Source: Allium sativum (taxonomy: Eukaryota > Streptophyta > Magnoliopsida > Asparagales > Amaryllidaceae). From it: 64,000 nucleotides of DNA. Below are positions 22,691 to 34,806 of this stretch, in pieces; within the stretch, counting starts at the first letter, position 1, and each line of letters begins with the position of its first letter. Made by a program: the position numbers and the translations under genes. The notes beneath the pieces are model-generated. The model was not told where the DNA came from, did no database searches, and worked only from the letters and a program-made list of their open reading frames with translations. Location: contig CM060922.1 in the NCBI GenBank assembly GCA_030737875.1, positions 298,769,456-298,833,455 on the forward strand, read 5' to 3'.

Positions 22691-23965
22691 TAAGATTCTG
22701 AGAATGCGTCGTTAAGTAAGAAGTTCAATTATTTTAAATAATTAAGACGAGAATTAGCCGTTATAAAATAATATAACGACATAAAATAGTTTTTCCATAA
22801 CTATAAGTATGCGAGGTTATTTGGGAAGTCCGAGATACTCTCATCCCAAATTAAACCAAACGACGTTGAAGATCGAAGTAGTAGAGTTGATGTATGAAGA
22901 CCGTAAATCTTCCCTCGAATGGACGATGACTAAGACTCTGAATTGACTTGCTCCCAATTCAAGAGTTGGGGTAATTGCCCAAACGTATGTGTCGATTTCA
23001 CGGGTTAGACTTTCGCTCAGACCCAGAGCATAAGTTTTAAATGGAACGTGTGTCCGACATTGGACTCCTTTATATATTTCATTTGTTGATTTTCTGTCGA
23101 GTGTACGAATGTTGGTGTTAGTGAATTTATTCTCTACTTAACACCCGTTTGTACAATTGACGGAGAATCGATAGTGTGATATGGAGTGTCAGTGTGGCAT
23201 ACTAAGATGCAATGATCAAGGTTTCTTGTTGAAAAGCAGAACCTTGTGGTGATGATCAGAGCATGGCCTGTTTTAGGCGTAGCTTTGTGTATTACGTAAC
23301 TTCACGAGCCTCACAAACCGGTAGAGTCTAAAACGGGAGAAGGGAACGCAGGGAGAGCAGCACGTTTCTTTCTAGCTAGAAGTGGTGTTTGGGTTTGACA
23401 CAGCCTGACATTTTACTTATGTGGATGATGGAATGAGGCGACTCGGATAGGTCCTATAGGATCGGGAAATGTGTGTTCAGGTATAACTAATCCGCTAAGC
23501 TGTATTTGCGGACCGGTCCTGCAGCTATCCAAGGGTTCTCCGCGGGGAATCCTGAGACACTAGCAAGAGTGCTCGAATCAGTAAAGAGCTCCTCTCTAGC
23601 CTCGACTCATGATGGAAACCAAAAATCCAAATACGAACCGACGAATTTGATTGTATTACTAGTACGGAGGCATAATATATGGGTACCTATGCTTCCTAGG
23701 ATTGATACATTTATGATTGAAACATTTTCATATACATTAATGATAATATTAGATTCGTATTTGCCGTATTTAGCATGTTTAATCATCATAAGGTAAAACC
23801 CTATCCTCTGGTGTGCGTTGCATTGTGTGATGGGACTTGGGTCTTATGGGGATTCCATTTTTCCAAAAACATTGCGTTGTTTACGATGTATTTAATTATC
23901 TGTTATGACACTTTAAATTATGCACGGCAATCCATTAGAGTGAACCCGTTCCGCGTTAGCGGCGT

Positions 23966-23984
23966 TGTAACACCCCGAATTTCG
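23966..23984 (+). repeat. LTR1 stub of array Y
   Basis: The first 19 bases of the Y LTR (TGTAACACCCCGAATTTCG) remain, then sequence jumps into pol at the codons before FVDD. It proves that the left edge of the array is a true LTR terminus, since it abuts the target duplication. Confidence 0.92.
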
Positions 23985-26338
23985 TGGTGGTCTTTGTGGA
24001 TGATATCTTAGTATTTTCTAAGAGTGAAGAAGAGCTTGCCCTACATCTTGGGGAGGCATTGAAGACTCTTCGAGCACATAGCCTTAAGGCTAAATTCTCT
24101 AAATGTCACTTCTGGAGGAAGGAGGTGCGGTTCTTGGGGCACGTGGTCTCCAAGGAAGGGATAGCTGTGGATCCCGCGAAGGTAGTATCAATTCAGGATT
24201 GGAAGGTTCCGAAGAATGCTACCGAAGTAAGAAGTTTCTTGGGGTTGGCGGGTTATTATAGGAAGTTTATTAAAGACTTCGCGAAGATATCAGCCCCATT
24301 AACTCGCTTAACGAAGAAGAATCTTGTTTTCACATGGGACGTAGATTGTGATGATGCGTTCCGACGGTTAAAGAGAGCTTTAACCACTGCTCCAGTTTTA
24401 GTGTTGCCAGATGGGAGCAAGCCATTTGTTGTCTATACCGATGCTTGTGGGACAGGACTAGGCGCAGTCTTAATGCAAGAGGGAAGGGTAATAGCCTATG
24501 GTGGAAGGCAGTTGAGAGTGCATGAGAAAAATTACCCTACCCATGATTTAGAGTTGGCCGCTATTGTTTTTGCGCTTAAGATTTGGCGCCATTATCTTCT
24601 TGGTGAGAGATTCGAATTGTTCACTGACCACAAATCATTGAAGTACTTGTTTTCTCAGAAGGATTTGAATTTGAGGCAACAAAGGTGGATGGAGTTTTTA
24701 GCATCCTATGATTTCGAGATAGCGTGTACCCCTGGCAAGGGTAACGTGGTGGCGGACGCCTTGAGCAGAAAGAGGTTGTCCTTGAGTCCATTGTTCGTGG
24801 AACAACGAAGCTTGGAATTTATCTCGATGTTTGATTTCAGACCTTCCATTGATTATGTACCCAGTTTGCTAGCTTCCTTGGAGGTTAGACCTACTCTTTT
24901 GGGGCGGATTGGAGAAGCACAGAGGGACGACCCACAGTTGGTTGAGTTGGTGGAGAAGCTCATAAGGGGGGAGTCGTCCAGCCATTTGAGTAGGTACACC
25001 CTAGACGATAGGGGGTGCTTGCGTAGAGACGGTAGACTTTGTGTACCGCAAGACGAGGGTTTGAGGAAGGTTATTCTTGATGATGCACACCGTTCTAGGA
25101 TGACCATTCATCCCGGTGGGGACAAGATGTACCAAGACATGAAGAGGGTTTTCTTCTGGGCCGGTATGAAGAAAGATGTGGCCGAGTATGTCGCTCGATG
25201 CTTGGTGTGCCAGCAAGTGAAGGCGGAGCAAAGGAAACCAGGTGGGTTGCTTCACCCATTGGAAGTTCCGCAATGGAAGTGGGACAGTGTCTCGATGGAT
25301 TTTATTGACGGGTTACCCAGATCGAGAAAGGGTAATACGGGAATTTGGGTGGTGGTAGACAGACTTACTAAGAGCGCCCATTTCATACCTGTGAAGAGCA
25401 AGAGGACCGCTCCATGGCTAGCTTCAGTATATCTTCGAGAGATAGTTCGATTGCATGGGGTACCCTCTAGCATAGTGAGTGATCGAGACCCTATCTTCAC
25501 TAGTGAGTTCTGGAGAAGTTTGCAAGAAGCAGTGGGGACTCAATTGTGTCTAAGCACCGCATATCATCCTCAGACGGACGGCCAGACTGAGAGGGTGAAT
25601 CGTGTTCTAGAAGACCTTTTGAGGCTTTGTATCTTAGATTTTGGAGGTACATGGGAAGAGCATCTTCCATTGGTGGAGTTCGCATATAATAACAGCTTTC
25701 AGTCCAGTATTGGTATGGCTCCTTTCGAAGCTCTCTATGGAAGGCCTTGTCGATCACCTACATGTTGGTGGGAATCTACGGATAAGATCTTGCTTGGGCC
25801 TGATATGGTTAGGGAGACTTCTGAGAAGATTGACTTGATTCGAAGAAGGATGAAAGCAGCGCAGGATAGGCAAAAATCTTATGCGGACAAGAGAAGGACG
25901 GATCTTGAGTTTGAAGTTGGGGACATGGTCTTTGTCAAAGTGTCTCCGTTACGAAATGTGGTTCGCTTTGGATCTGTTGGGAAGTTAGCACCAAGGTTCG
26001 TAGGGCCATTTCCCATTAAGGAAAGAATTGGATGGATGGCATATAGAGTGGAGTTGCCCGACAGACTTAGTGGTGTACATGATGTATTCCATGTGTCCCA
26101 TTTGAGGAAGTGCTTACATGAGACCGCAGAGGTGGTAGAGCCGAGCTTGCTTAAAGAAGTGGAAGTAGAGCGTGATGCGACTATTCGACGAGCTCCTACC
26201 CGCATCCTTGGGTCAGAGACTAGGAAGTTGAGAAACAGAGAGGTTCAACTAGTCAAAGTGCAATGGGGAGAAGATGAGAGCAACGCAGCTTGGGAGACGG
26301 AAGCGAAGATGCGTTCATTGAACCCATTTCTTTTTTAG
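23984..26338 (+). pseudogene. 3' half of Y-type pol (RT tail, RNase H, integrase)
   Basis: A 784-codon open frame that starts at a GTG exactly at the deletion junction, so it has no proper start and lacks gag, protease and the first half of RT. It opens in the RT catalytic motif [11 protein letters not shown], then carries the RNase H ([16 protein letters not shown]), the integrase zinc finger (H-H-C-C) and D-D-E core, and a chromovirus-type C terminus ([13 protein letters not shown]). It ends PFLF then TAG, probably the family's normal stop. Compared with 32384-34734 it differs at only a few residues. It is probably unexpressed, though upstream X LTR transcription could reach it. Confidence 0.93.
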
Positions 26339-26927
26339 GGTATGTCTTTACTTTCTCCTCTATCGTTGTCTAGTACTTATCTTATCTTTAGTATATCCTC
26401 TCGTTAGTACTGATTGACCTTTAGATAGGGTAAACCTATGGTTGAAACATGTGTTTGAGACATGTTATGGTTGATGGATGCAAGTGGATGCAAGTGTTTG
26501 CTAGTGGTTGCTCGTGGATGCATATACACACACTCTAGGCACTAGATCGGCTCAGTCACTTCATATTGCATATTGCATAAAATTGTGTGTAGGAAGCTAT
26601 ATTTATGGATGTATAATGATTGTGTTATCATATGGATGATGCATTTTGGTGAATGATTGTGCACTCATGTAGATATTGTATGTGTCGATAGGGTTCTCTC
26701 GCATACATAATGGATGCATGGCACTATCATGGTTTGCATATGATCATACATTAGATAGGGAACATATACACACACTTTTTGCATATGCTCATACATCATT
26801 AGAAACTGTTTTAAGGACAATGGATGCCCGTGTTTGATGGATTGAGTAGATGGTTGTTTGGATGGTAGGATATGCATTCTCCTTAGCTTAGAGATTTCGG
26901 GGACGAAATCCTTTAAGGAGGGGAGAA
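26339..26927 (+). other. Pol-LTR spacer and polypurine tract, left unit
   Basis: Non-coding, about 590 bp. It ends in TTTCGGGGACGAAATCC followed by TTTAAGGAGGGGAGAA (26912-26927), the polypurine tract touching LTR2. The region contains scattered GGATGCA words and ATATACACACAC but no gene. Confidence 0.85.
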
Positions 26928-27138
26928 TGTAACACCCCGAATTTCGGTTAATGTTAAAATTCACAAATTAAAGAATAACTAATCTCAGATGGGGGAATTA
27001 GGGGAAACGGGCTGCGTCATTGCGTTCGTCTCGGAAAAATACGCGAAATAGAGTCCGAGTTTGCGTAAAACGGGTACCGTATGAAAGAGATATGGACGAA
27101 TGAAGTTAGGCAGAAAAACCAGAAACAGGCCAGAAATG

Positions 27139-27240
27139 CACTGGCGCACTTGTGAAGTGCGCCAGAACAAAAATGCACTGGCGCACTTATGAAGTGCGCC
27201 AGTACAAAGATACACTGGCGCACTTGGGAAGTGCGCCCGT
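27139..27240 (+). repeat. Three tandem perfect hairpins in Y LTR2
   Basis: Units start at 27139, 27176 and 27213, 37 bp apart. Each is CTGGCGCACTT, a 3-nt loop (gtg, atg or ggg), then AAGTGCGCCAG, an 11-12 bp perfect stem (the third has one mismatch). The group lies 165-265 bp upstream of the TATA box. The repeat with variable loops suggests the stems matter, for example as dyad binding sites. Confidence 0.92.
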
Positions 27241-27402
27241 GCCGAGCCAAGAAACCTGCACAGTTTCTAGAGAGTTCTGTGGTTGGGTGCACCAGTTTGG
27301 GGTTTGGGCTTGGTCTTAGGGCTGGTTTCTGGAAGGTGCCGAAATCTAAGGGTCCTAATCTAATTTAGGGTTAATCTAAGGGCCTAAAACACTCACCTAA
27401 TC

Positions 27403-27410
27403 TATAAATA
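27403..27410 (+). promoter_or_regulatory. TATA box of Y LTR2
   Basis: TATAAATA, 475 bp into the LTR, in CCTAATCTATAAATACACCC. This LTR would drive the complete gag-pol at 30382. Confidence 0.7.
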
Positions 27411-27865
27411 CACCCTAAACCTACCCTAATCCATACTAAAAATAGAAATGATGGCCTCATGCCGCCAAATTAAATCTTAGAGGGAGCCTCCACTAATTTA
27501 TGAAGGAAGTTGCAAGCTAATCAACCTCTAATCATCATCTTCTTCATATTTAGCAACTAGTTCTACTTCATAAGTTTGCTAATCTTGGTTTTGGTGAGTT
27601 TCTATCACTTTAACATCAATTGCTAAAGTAAGTAGATTGGGTGTAATGAGACTTATGGTCTTAAATGCGGATTAGTGAGTTTGAATCATTTGTAATGATA
27701 TGCTACTCTATGTTTTCCTATGTTTATGCATGATTAACAAGTTGGTTTATGCATGTTTAACAAGTGGGTTTATGCATGTTTAACAAGTGAGTTATGCAAG
27801 TTCATATGCAAGTTATGTGTATGATGCTATGTAAGTTATGTGTAGGTTGTTATGCAAGTTCATAT

Positions 27866-28200
27866 GCAAGTTATGTATATGTTTAAATGCAAGTTTAACA
27901 TGATATGCAAGTTATGCATGCTTATGCAAGTATGTGAATGCTTATGCAAGAATGTGAATGCTTATGCAAGTTATGTATATGCTTAAATGCAAGTTTAACA
28001 TGATATGCAAGTTATGCATGCTTATGCAAGTATGTGAATGCTTATGCAAGAATGTGAATGCTTATGCAAGTTATGTATATGCTTAAATGCAAGTTTAACA
28101 TGATATGCAAGTTATGCATGCTTATGCAAGTATGTGAATGCTTATGCAAGAATGTGAATGCTTATGCAAGTTATGTGTATGCTTAAATGCATGTTTAACA
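27866..28200 (+). repeat. 100-bp higher-order ATGCAAGTTATG repeat
   Basis: AAGTTTAACATGATATGC occurs at 27891, 27991 and 28091, and a variant at 28191, a 100-bp period. Each 100-bp unit is built from smaller TTATGCAAGT words, which also extend on both sides (27720-28270). It lies in the transcribed leader downstream of TATA. Confidence 0.9.
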
Positions 28201-28650
28201 TGTTATGCAAGTTATGAGAATGCTTATATGCAAGTTCAACATGTTATGCAAGATATGTGTATGATAATATGCAAGTTTGGGTTAAATGTGGTTGGGTTAA
28301 TATATGCTCATATATGCAAGTTGACATCCTCTTAACCCATGACAAAGTTATATGCTAAGATTTGGTTAAACCCATGATATTTGTGATGGATCTTCCCTTT
28401 ATTATGTCATGAAATGAGAACGATTTACGTGGGGAACGATGGGGTTAATAAATATGTTAATACAAGTATGATTGGGTATGATTAAGCATACCATAAAAAT
28501 AAATTAACATAAGTGGGAATTTACCTATTGAGTTAGGTCTACCCCATGGGAATTTACCTATTGAGTTAGGTCTACCCATGTTATGAAAAACTTGATATTA
28601 ATTAGGGATAATTAATATGGGGGTGATTAATTAGGTGTAATTAATCAACT

Positions 28651-28871
28651 AAGACACGAGGTTGGACCCTTTTGTAGCGGAAGTCTGCCCGGAACCGACC
28701 GGCCATCCAGCGGCTACAAATGATTGGCCCAATGTGAGAGGTCTTAGTCATAAATTAAATACGTGATTAAAGTAAAGACACGAGGTTAGACCCTTTTTAT
28801 GACAGAAGTCTGCCCGGAACCAACCGGCATATCCAGCAGTCATAAAAGATGGTCTAATGTGAGAGGTCTTT
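28651..28871 (+). repeat. Paired hairpin modules in Y LTR2
   Basis: Two modules, about 121 bp apart (28651-28745 and 28774-28871). Module 1 arms: TTTGTAGC (28671-28678) and GCTACAAA (28713-28720). Module 2 arms: TTTTATGAC (28795-28803) and GTCATAAAA (28839-28847). Loops of 34-35 nt share AAGTCTGCCCGGAACC and ATCCAGC. Arm sequences differ but stay complementary. Both begin near GACACGAGGTT and end AATGTGAGAGGTCTT. Homologous to the LARD modules at 3999-4209 and 10428-10639. Confidence 0.85.
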
Positions 28872-30189
28872 ATGAGGTCATGGTCTTAATTAATTAATTA
28901 AGAAACACTTAACCATAGTAGCATGTAGAGGGACATGAGGGGTTGAGTGGGTGCCTTGGGTGGCATGTGGAAATCTAGTGGGTTGCCTTGGGTGGCAATA
29001 GAAAATACGAATAAAATACTTAACCAAGTGGAAACATGTAATTAAACATGATTAAAGGGTTAAGTGGGATACACTAGATAAGTGACAAGCTTAGGTGGGT
29101 AGCTTGTGGGGGCCCATTTCAACCAATATCCCAAACGTATCTTTGTGGGCTCGACTCTAGTCGGGTGACGGGACACGCATATTGGGCTTGACTATAAGAG
29201 GCCAAAACGGGTTAGCGGTGGCAACGCAGGATCAACGGGTTTCATATGCGTGTGTGGACCCGGGCTGGTTGGTAAGTCGTTGTTGCATCGTGTAGATATA
29301 AAGCCGTGCACCGTTGATATTATCAGCTGGCCACTTTGGGGAATGATACACCCCATTGTGGGACCAGCACGGGTATCTACGGTAGGGAGCCGATCGCTTG
29401 GGAGTAGTGGGTACACCTAATAAAGATGGGGGCAGACGGCACCTATGTAGGGGTACACGAAACTACTGGGTAAAATTACTAAGTACACCTAGTGAGATAG
29501 GGGCAGACGGCACCTATGTAGTGGGCTAGGGGTACACGAAACTACTGGGGAAATTTTCTAAGTCCTTAGGAGGGATCAACCTTTAAGTAGAAATGACTGG
29601 TGTGGTGGAGTGTAGTAATTATCCTTGGGTGGGTAGATGCGTCTTTATAGTTATCTTAGTTTATCCTAAGTCTACCAAGCTGCTTAGTGTAGCCATTCAT
29701 CCCCAGACATTACCGTAGGTCAAGTTTATGTCTTCTCTGGTTACTTTAATGATTGTATTGTTAAAGTTATAGGACTCGCTCAGACTTATGTCTGACCCCG
29801 TTGTTTTTATCTTTTTTCCCAACCCTCAGGTCCTACGGTGGATCCTAGCAGTAGTGGAGCTTGATCGGATTGCTGTTCCAGTCTTTAGGAGCTTGGATAG
29901 ATGTAAAGCTCCAGTTACCCAGTTATCTTTTCTTTTGTCCTGGCTATTGTATGAGAGAGTGGGATTATGTACTTCTTTATTTTGATGGATATTGTACTTG
30001 ACTTTTATTTTGGTTTTATGATGTAACCAGACATGTTTACTTCCGCTGTTATGAGATGATGTTTTAAATTTCAAGTACTGTTTATATCTGTCTTGTTGTA
30101 ATTTTTCTGTTCTATATTCACTAAAATACTCCACCGATGCTATGGCATTCCCTTAGAGAGTGACCATAGCGGGCGTGGGGAGTTACACG

Positions 30190-30201
30190 TGGTATCAGAG
30201 C
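30190..30201 (+). promoter_or_regulatory. Primer binding site of Y, initiator tRNA-Met
   Basis: TGGTATCAGAGC, two bases after the LTR2 end. It primes minus-strand synthesis. Only one primer site survives in the array, since the left unit's was deleted. Confidence 0.95.
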
Positions 30202-30381
30202 AAAGGTTACCGAAACAGATAAAATTTTTAGAAAACTATTTTTCTAAAACATTTTTGGAAGAGATATTTTCAAAAACATGTCTTTAAAGAGAAAAGTTTT
30301 TGAAAGAAAAGCATAATCCCCAATAGCCATATCTATATCCTTCGAATTCTCCATTTTGAATCTTTCCTTTTTCGTTTCAGC

Positions 30382-33300
30382 ATGGCTGAGGATCTTAACT
30401 TTCCGGAGGGTGTGACGGTACCAGTATGGTATAGGAGATTGATGGAGGCTAGGGCCACCACTGCGGGTCCAGCAAATGTTCCTCCACCAACCGTAGCACC
30501 CGATCTTCCTCCTCCCCCTCCTCCTCGCACGGATACTTTTGCTAAGACTTGCAAGGAATTCAAAGCTATGGGAGGGAAACCTTTTCAAGGATCTGAAACT
30601 TTTGTGGAGGCTAGAGATTGGCTTAAGGAGGTGGAAGAGTTGATAGATATCTTTGAGATGGAAGAAGGAAAGAAAGTCAAGTTAGCTGCTTGGTTAATGA
30701 AGGGAGAGGCCTCATTCTGGTGGGAGGTCACTAATGGAGAACGCCCCGTTGACTCTTGGGCGGATTTTAGGCAAAGATTTGTGGCAAAGTTTCTCTCAAG
30801 GGCGGAGGAAAACTTGTATATGGAAAGATTCTTGACTCTAAAGCAAGGAAATCTCTCAGTGAAGGAATATGTCAACAAGTTTAATCAATTGGCAAGGTTT
30901 GGCCTAGACATGGTGAATACACCGGAGAAGAAGGCTTTGAGGTTCGTGAAAGGCTTGAATGAACCGATGCATGGGTTGGCTATGACTCATATCCCTATGG
31001 GGGCCACCTTTGAGAAGCTAGTTGACATGGCACTCATGCATGAAGAAGAGAAGGGTCCCAATGCTAATAAGGCACCCGAGAAGAAGGGAGATCAAAAGAG
31101 ACCTCAGCAACAACAACAAAATAAAGGTGGGAAAGGCAACGGTGGCAAGGGCAAGAAGAAGAAGTGTTTCAATTGTGGGACACCTGGCCACCTAAGCAAG
31201 GATTGTCGCAAAAAGAAGAAGACTGGCTGCTTCCACTGTGGCGAAGCAGGGCATCTAGTGAAAGACTGTCCTAAGAAAGGGCAAAGGACGGGGTCTACCT
31301 CAGGAGGACATGTGCAAGCTCTTATGGCACCGGGTCAGGCTAGGGGGCAAGTACAGGCTCTCGCGGTTCCACCGATTCAAGAAAGAGGTAGAACTATTTC
31401 CGTTGAAAGTCTGGTTTTTCTATTTGATCATCCTGTCCGTACATTGTTTGATTCAGGCGCATCGCATTCGTTTATCTCATCATCATTAGTTGAGTCACTG
31501 CACTTAGACACCAGTCTGGTAGATGATCCCTTGGTTGTTTCAAACCCAATTGGGGGCTCCACTTATTTGTCCATGATATGTTTGGGTTTGAAGATTTCTA
31601 TACTTAGCATTGAGTTTAGATGTGATGCTTTTGTGTTGGGCTTCACGGGCTATGGGTTGATTTTGGGCATGGACTGGTTATCCAGTAATGGTGCCGTTCT
31701 TGATTGCGAAAGGAGAGTTGTTAGGCTCATGACCCGCTTGGGTAACACTCTCGAGATTTCTTGTAATCCCATGGATTCTGTTATGCTAAGTTATCTTGAA
31801 TCGCTTGACGCTTCGGTCGAGAGTTTACAATCTGTTAAAGTGGTCCGGGAATATCCGGATGTGTTTGAGGAGGTGAAGGGCTTACCTCCGAAGCGGGAGA
31901 TTGACTTCCGAATATATCTGGTGGATAATGCTAAACCTGTATCTTTACCAGTGCGCCACATGGCTCCTCGTGAGAGGAGGGAACTCCATAAGCAAGTAGG
32001 GGAGTTGCTTGAGAAGGGGTTCATAAGACGAAGTATATCGGAGTGGGGTGCTCCAGTAGTATTTGCTACAAAGGCGGATGGGTCCCTCAGACTTTGTGTA
32101 GACTATAGAGAACTCAACAAGCTCACAAAGAAGAATAGACACCCATTGCCGAGGATTGATGATCTTTTCGATCAGTTGGTTGGCGCTTCAGTATTTTCTC
32201 AGTTGGACTTAGCCACGAGGTTTCATCAATTGAGGGTGGCTGAGGATAGCATAGACAAGACTGCCTTTAGGACTCCGGATGGTTTCTATGAGTGGCTGGT
32301 GATGCCATTTGGGTTGACGAACGCCCCTACATACTTTGTTGATTTGATGAGTAGGGTGTTCAGGGAGTTCCTTAATAGATTCGTGGTGGTCTTTGTGGAT
32401 GATATCTTAGTATTTTCTAAGAGTGAAGAAGAGCATGCCCTACATCTTGGGGAGGTATTGAAGACTCTTCGAGCACATAGCCTTAAGGCTAAATTCTCTA
32501 AATGTCACTTCTGGAGGAAGGAGGTGCGGTTCTTGGGGCACGTGGTCTCCAAGGAAGGGATAGCTGTGGATCCCGCGAAGGTAGTATCAATTCAGGATTG
32601 GAAGGTTCCGAAGAATGCTACCGAAGTAAGAAGTTTCTTGGGGTTGACGGGTTATTATAGGAAGTTTATTAAAGACTTCGCGAAGATATCAGCCCCATTA
32701 ACTCGCTTAACGAAGAAGAATCTTGTTTTCACATGGGACGTAGATTGTGATGATGCGTTCCAACGGTTAAAGAGAGCTTTAACCACTGCTCCAGTTTTAG
32801 TGTTGCCAGATGGGAGCAAGCCATTTGTTGTCTATACCGATGCTTGTGGGACAGGACTAGGCGCAGTCTTAATGCAAGAGGGAAGGGTAATAGCCTATGG
32901 TGGAAGGCAGTTGAGAGTGCATGAGAAAAATTACCCTACCCATGATTTAGAGTTGGCCGCTATTGTTTTTGCGCTTAAGATTTGGCGCCATTATCTTCTT
33001 GGTGAGAGATTCGAATTGTTCACTGACCACAAATCATTGAAGTACTTGTTTTCTCAGAAGGATTTGAATTTGAGGCAACAAAGGTGGATGGAGTTTTTAG
33101 CATCCTATGATTTCGAGATAGCGTGTACCCCTGGCAAGGGTAACGTGGTGGCGGACGCCTTGAGCAGAAAGAGGTTGTCCTTGAGTCCATTGTTCGTGGA
33201 ACAACGAAGCTTGGAATTTATCTCGATGTTTGATTTCAGACCTTCCATTGATTATGTACCCAGTTTGCTAGCTTCCTTGGAGGTTAGACCTACTCTTTTG

Positions 33301-34806
33301 GGGCGGATTGGAGAAGCACAGAGGGACGACCCACAGTTGGTTGAGTTGGTGGAGAAGCTCATAAGGGGGGAGTCGTCCAGCCATTTGAGTAGGTACACCC
33401 TAGACGATAGGGGGTGCTTGCGTAGAGACGGTAGACTTTGTGTACCGCAAGACGAGGGTTTGAGGAAGGTTATTCTTGATGATGCACACCGTTCTAGGAT
33501 GACCATTCATCCCGGTGGGGACAAGATGTACCAAGACATGAAGAGGGTTTTCTTCTGGGCCGGTATGAAGAAAGATGTGGCCGAGTATGTCGCTCGATGC
33601 TTGGTGTGCCAGCAAGTGAAGGCGGAGCAAAGGAAACCAGGTGGGTTGCTTCACCCATTGGAAGTTCCGCAATGGAAGTGGGACAGTGTCTCGATGGATT
33701 TTATTGACGGGTTACCCAGATCGAGAAAGGGTAATACGGGAATTTGGGTGGTGGTAGACAGACTTACTAAGAGCGCCCATTTCATACCTGTGAAGAGTAA
33801 GAGGACCGCTCCATGGCTAGCTTCAGTATATCTTCGAGAGATAGTTCGATTGCATGGGGTACCCTCTAGCATAGTGAGTGATCGAGACCCTATCTTCACT
33901 AGTGAGTTCTGGAGAAGTTTGCAAGAAGCAGTGGGGACTCAATTGTGTCTAAGCACCGCATATCATCCTCAGACGGACGGCCAGACTGAGAGGGTGAATC
34001 GTGTTCTAGAAGACCTTTTGAGGCTTTGTATCTTAGATTTTGGAGGTACATGGGAAGAGCATCTTCCATTGGTGGAGTTCACATATAATAACAGCTTTCA
34101 GTCCAGTATTGGTATGGCTCCTTTCGAAGCTCTCTATGGAAGGCCTTGTCGATCACCTACATGTTGGTGGGAATCTACGGATAAGATCTTGCTTGGGCCT
34201 GATATGGTTAGGGAGACTTCTGAGAAGATTGACTTGATTCGAAGAAGGATGAAAGCAGCGCAGGATAGGCAAAAATCTTATGCGGACAAGAGAAGGACGG
34301 ATCTTGAGTTTGAAGTTGGGGACATGGTCTTTGTCAAAGTGTCTCCGTTACAAAATGTGGTTCGCTTTGGATCTGTTGGGAAGTTAGCACCAAGGTTCGT
34401 AGGGCCATTTCCCATTAAGGAAAGAATTGGACGGATGGCATATAGAGTGGAGTTGTCCGACAGACTTAGTGGTGTACATGATGTATTCCATGTGTCCCAT
34501 TTGAGGAAGTGCTTACATGAGACCGCAGAGGTGGTAGAGCCGAGCTTGCTTAAAGAAGTGGAAGTAGAGCGTGATGCGACTATTCGACGAGCTCCTACCC
34601 GCATCCTTGGGTCAGAGACTAGGAAGTTGAGAAACAGAGAGGTTCAACTAGTCAAAGTGCAATGGGGAGAAGATGAGAGCAACGCAGCTTGGGAGACGGA
34701 AGCGAAGATGCGTTCATTGTACCCATTTCTTTTTGAGGGTATGTCTTTACTTTCTCCTCTATCGTTGTCTAGTACTTATCTTATCTTTAGTATATCCTCT
34801 CGTTAG
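30382..34806 (+). CDS. Gag-Pol polyprotein of Tekay-like chromovirus Y
   Basis: A single uninterrupted frame of 1,474 codons that would build the particle and copy and integrate the element. In order: Pro-rich N terminus; Gag; two CCHC zinc knuckles (about residues 262-275 and 283-296); protease DSGAS at D357; RT with FVDD at 671-674; RNase H aspartate D820; integrase zinc finger H1036, H1043, C1073, C1076; integrase D1106, D1167, E1203 (D-60-D-35-E); and a chromovirus-type tail near 1420-1450. The ATG at 30382 follows a splice-acceptor-like TTTCGTTTCAG. Oddities: residue 613 is Arg in LATRFHQL where X and relatives have Gly, which may impair RT, and the usual stop (TAG in the left unit) is GAG at 34735, adding about 23 residues. 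Very recent and nearly intact, but competence is uncertain. Confidence 0.95.
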   Translation: MAEDLNFPEGVTVPVWYRRLMEARATTAGPANVPPPTVAPDLPPPPPPRTDTFAKTCKEFKAMGGKPFQGSETFVEARDWLKEVEELIDIFEMEEGKKVKLAAWLMKGEASFWWEVTNGERPVDSWADFRQRFVAKFLSRAEENLYMERFLTLKQGNLSVKEYVNKFNQLARFGLDMVNTPEKKALRFVKGLNEPMHGLAMTHIPMGATFEKLVDMALMHEEEKGPNANKAPEKKGDQKRPQQQQQNKGGKGNGGKGKKKKCFNCGTPGHLSKDCRKKKKTGCFHCGEAGHLVKDCPKKGQRTGSTSGGHVQALMAPGQARGQVQALAVPPIQERGRTISVESLVFLFDHPVRTLFDSGASHSFISSSLVESLHLDTSLVDDPLVVSNPIGGSTYLSMICLGLKISILSIEFRCDAFVLGFTGYGLILGMDWLSSNGAVLDCERRVVRLMTRLGNTLEISCNPMDSVMLSYLESLDASVESLQSVKVVREYPDVFEEVKGLPPKREIDFRIYLVDNAKPVSLPVRHMAPRERRELHKQVGELLEKGFIRRSISEWGAPVVFATKADGSLRLCVDYRELNKLTKKNRHPLPRIDDLFDQLVGASVFSQLDLATRFHQLRVAEDSIDKTAFRTPDGFYEWLVMPFGLTNAPTYFVDLMSRVFREFLNRFVVVFVDDILVFSKSEEEHALHLGEVLKTLRAHSLKAKFSKCHFWRKEVRFLGHVVSKEGIAVDPAKVVSIQDWKVPKNATEVRSFLGLTGYYRKFIKDFAKISAPLTRLTKKNLVFTWDVDCDDAFQRLKRALTTAPVLVLPDGSKPFVVYTDACGTGLGAVLMQEGRVIAYGGRQLRVHEKNYPTHDLELAAIVFALKIWRHYLLGERFELFTDHKSLKYLFSQKDLNLRQQRWMEFLASYDFEIACTPGKGNVVADALSRKRLSLSPLFVEQRSLEFISMFDFRPSIDYVPSLLASLEVRPTLLGRIGEAQRDDPQLVELVEKLIRGESSSHLSRYTLDDRGCLRRDGRLCVPQDEGLRKVILDDAHRSRMTIHPGGDKMYQDMKRVFFWAGMKKDVAEYVARCLVCQQVKAEQRKPGGLLHPLEVPQWKWDSVSMDFIDGLPRSRKGNTGIWVVVDRLTKSAHFIPVKSKRTAPWLASVYLREIVRLHGVPSSIVSDRDPIFTSEFWRSLQEAVGTQLCLSTAYHPQTDGQTERVNRVLEDLLRLCILDFGGTWEEHLPLVEFTYNNSFQSSIGMAPFEALYGRPCRSPTCWWESTDKILLGPDMVRETSEKIDLIRRRMKAAQDRQKSYADKRRTDLEFEVGDMVFVKVSPLQNVVRFGSVGKLAPRFVGPFPIKERIGRMAYRVELSDRLSGVHDVFHVSHLRKCLHETAEVVEPSLLKEVEVERDATIRRAPTRILGSETRKLRNREVQLVKVQWGEDESNAAWETEAKMRSLYPFLFEGMSLLSPLSLSSTYLIFSISSR

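Larger units (their letters stand above)
19838..23965 (+). repeat. Left LTR of X, first part
   Basis: Begins TGTAACAACCCTAAAATTTG, and matches 43757 onward. It is interrupted at 23965 by Y and resumes at 38587. It includes a TATA box, a GC-rich leader block around 20880-21010 and a long hairpin minisatellite. Confidence 0.93.
26928..30187 (+). repeat. LTR2 of array Y (shared central LTR)
   Basis: A 3,260-bp LTR, TGTAACACCCCG to GAGTTACA. It serves as 3' LTR of the truncated left unit and 5' LTR of the complete right unit. Internal parts in order: triple hairpin, TATA box, leader, 100-bp higher-order repeats and two hairpin modules. The end reads GAGTTACA where LTR3 has GTGTTACA. Confidence 0.95.

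Noticed and set aside
24853..25757. Minus-strand frames across pol (also 33252-34604)
   Set aside because: Shadows of the plus-strand pol; identical in both Y units only because the DNA is duplicated.
23984..26338. 784-codon open frame as an independent gene
   Set aside because: It begins at a GTG exactly on a deletion junction inside RT and matches the 3' half of the pol at 32384-34734; it is a truncated pol, not a separate protein.
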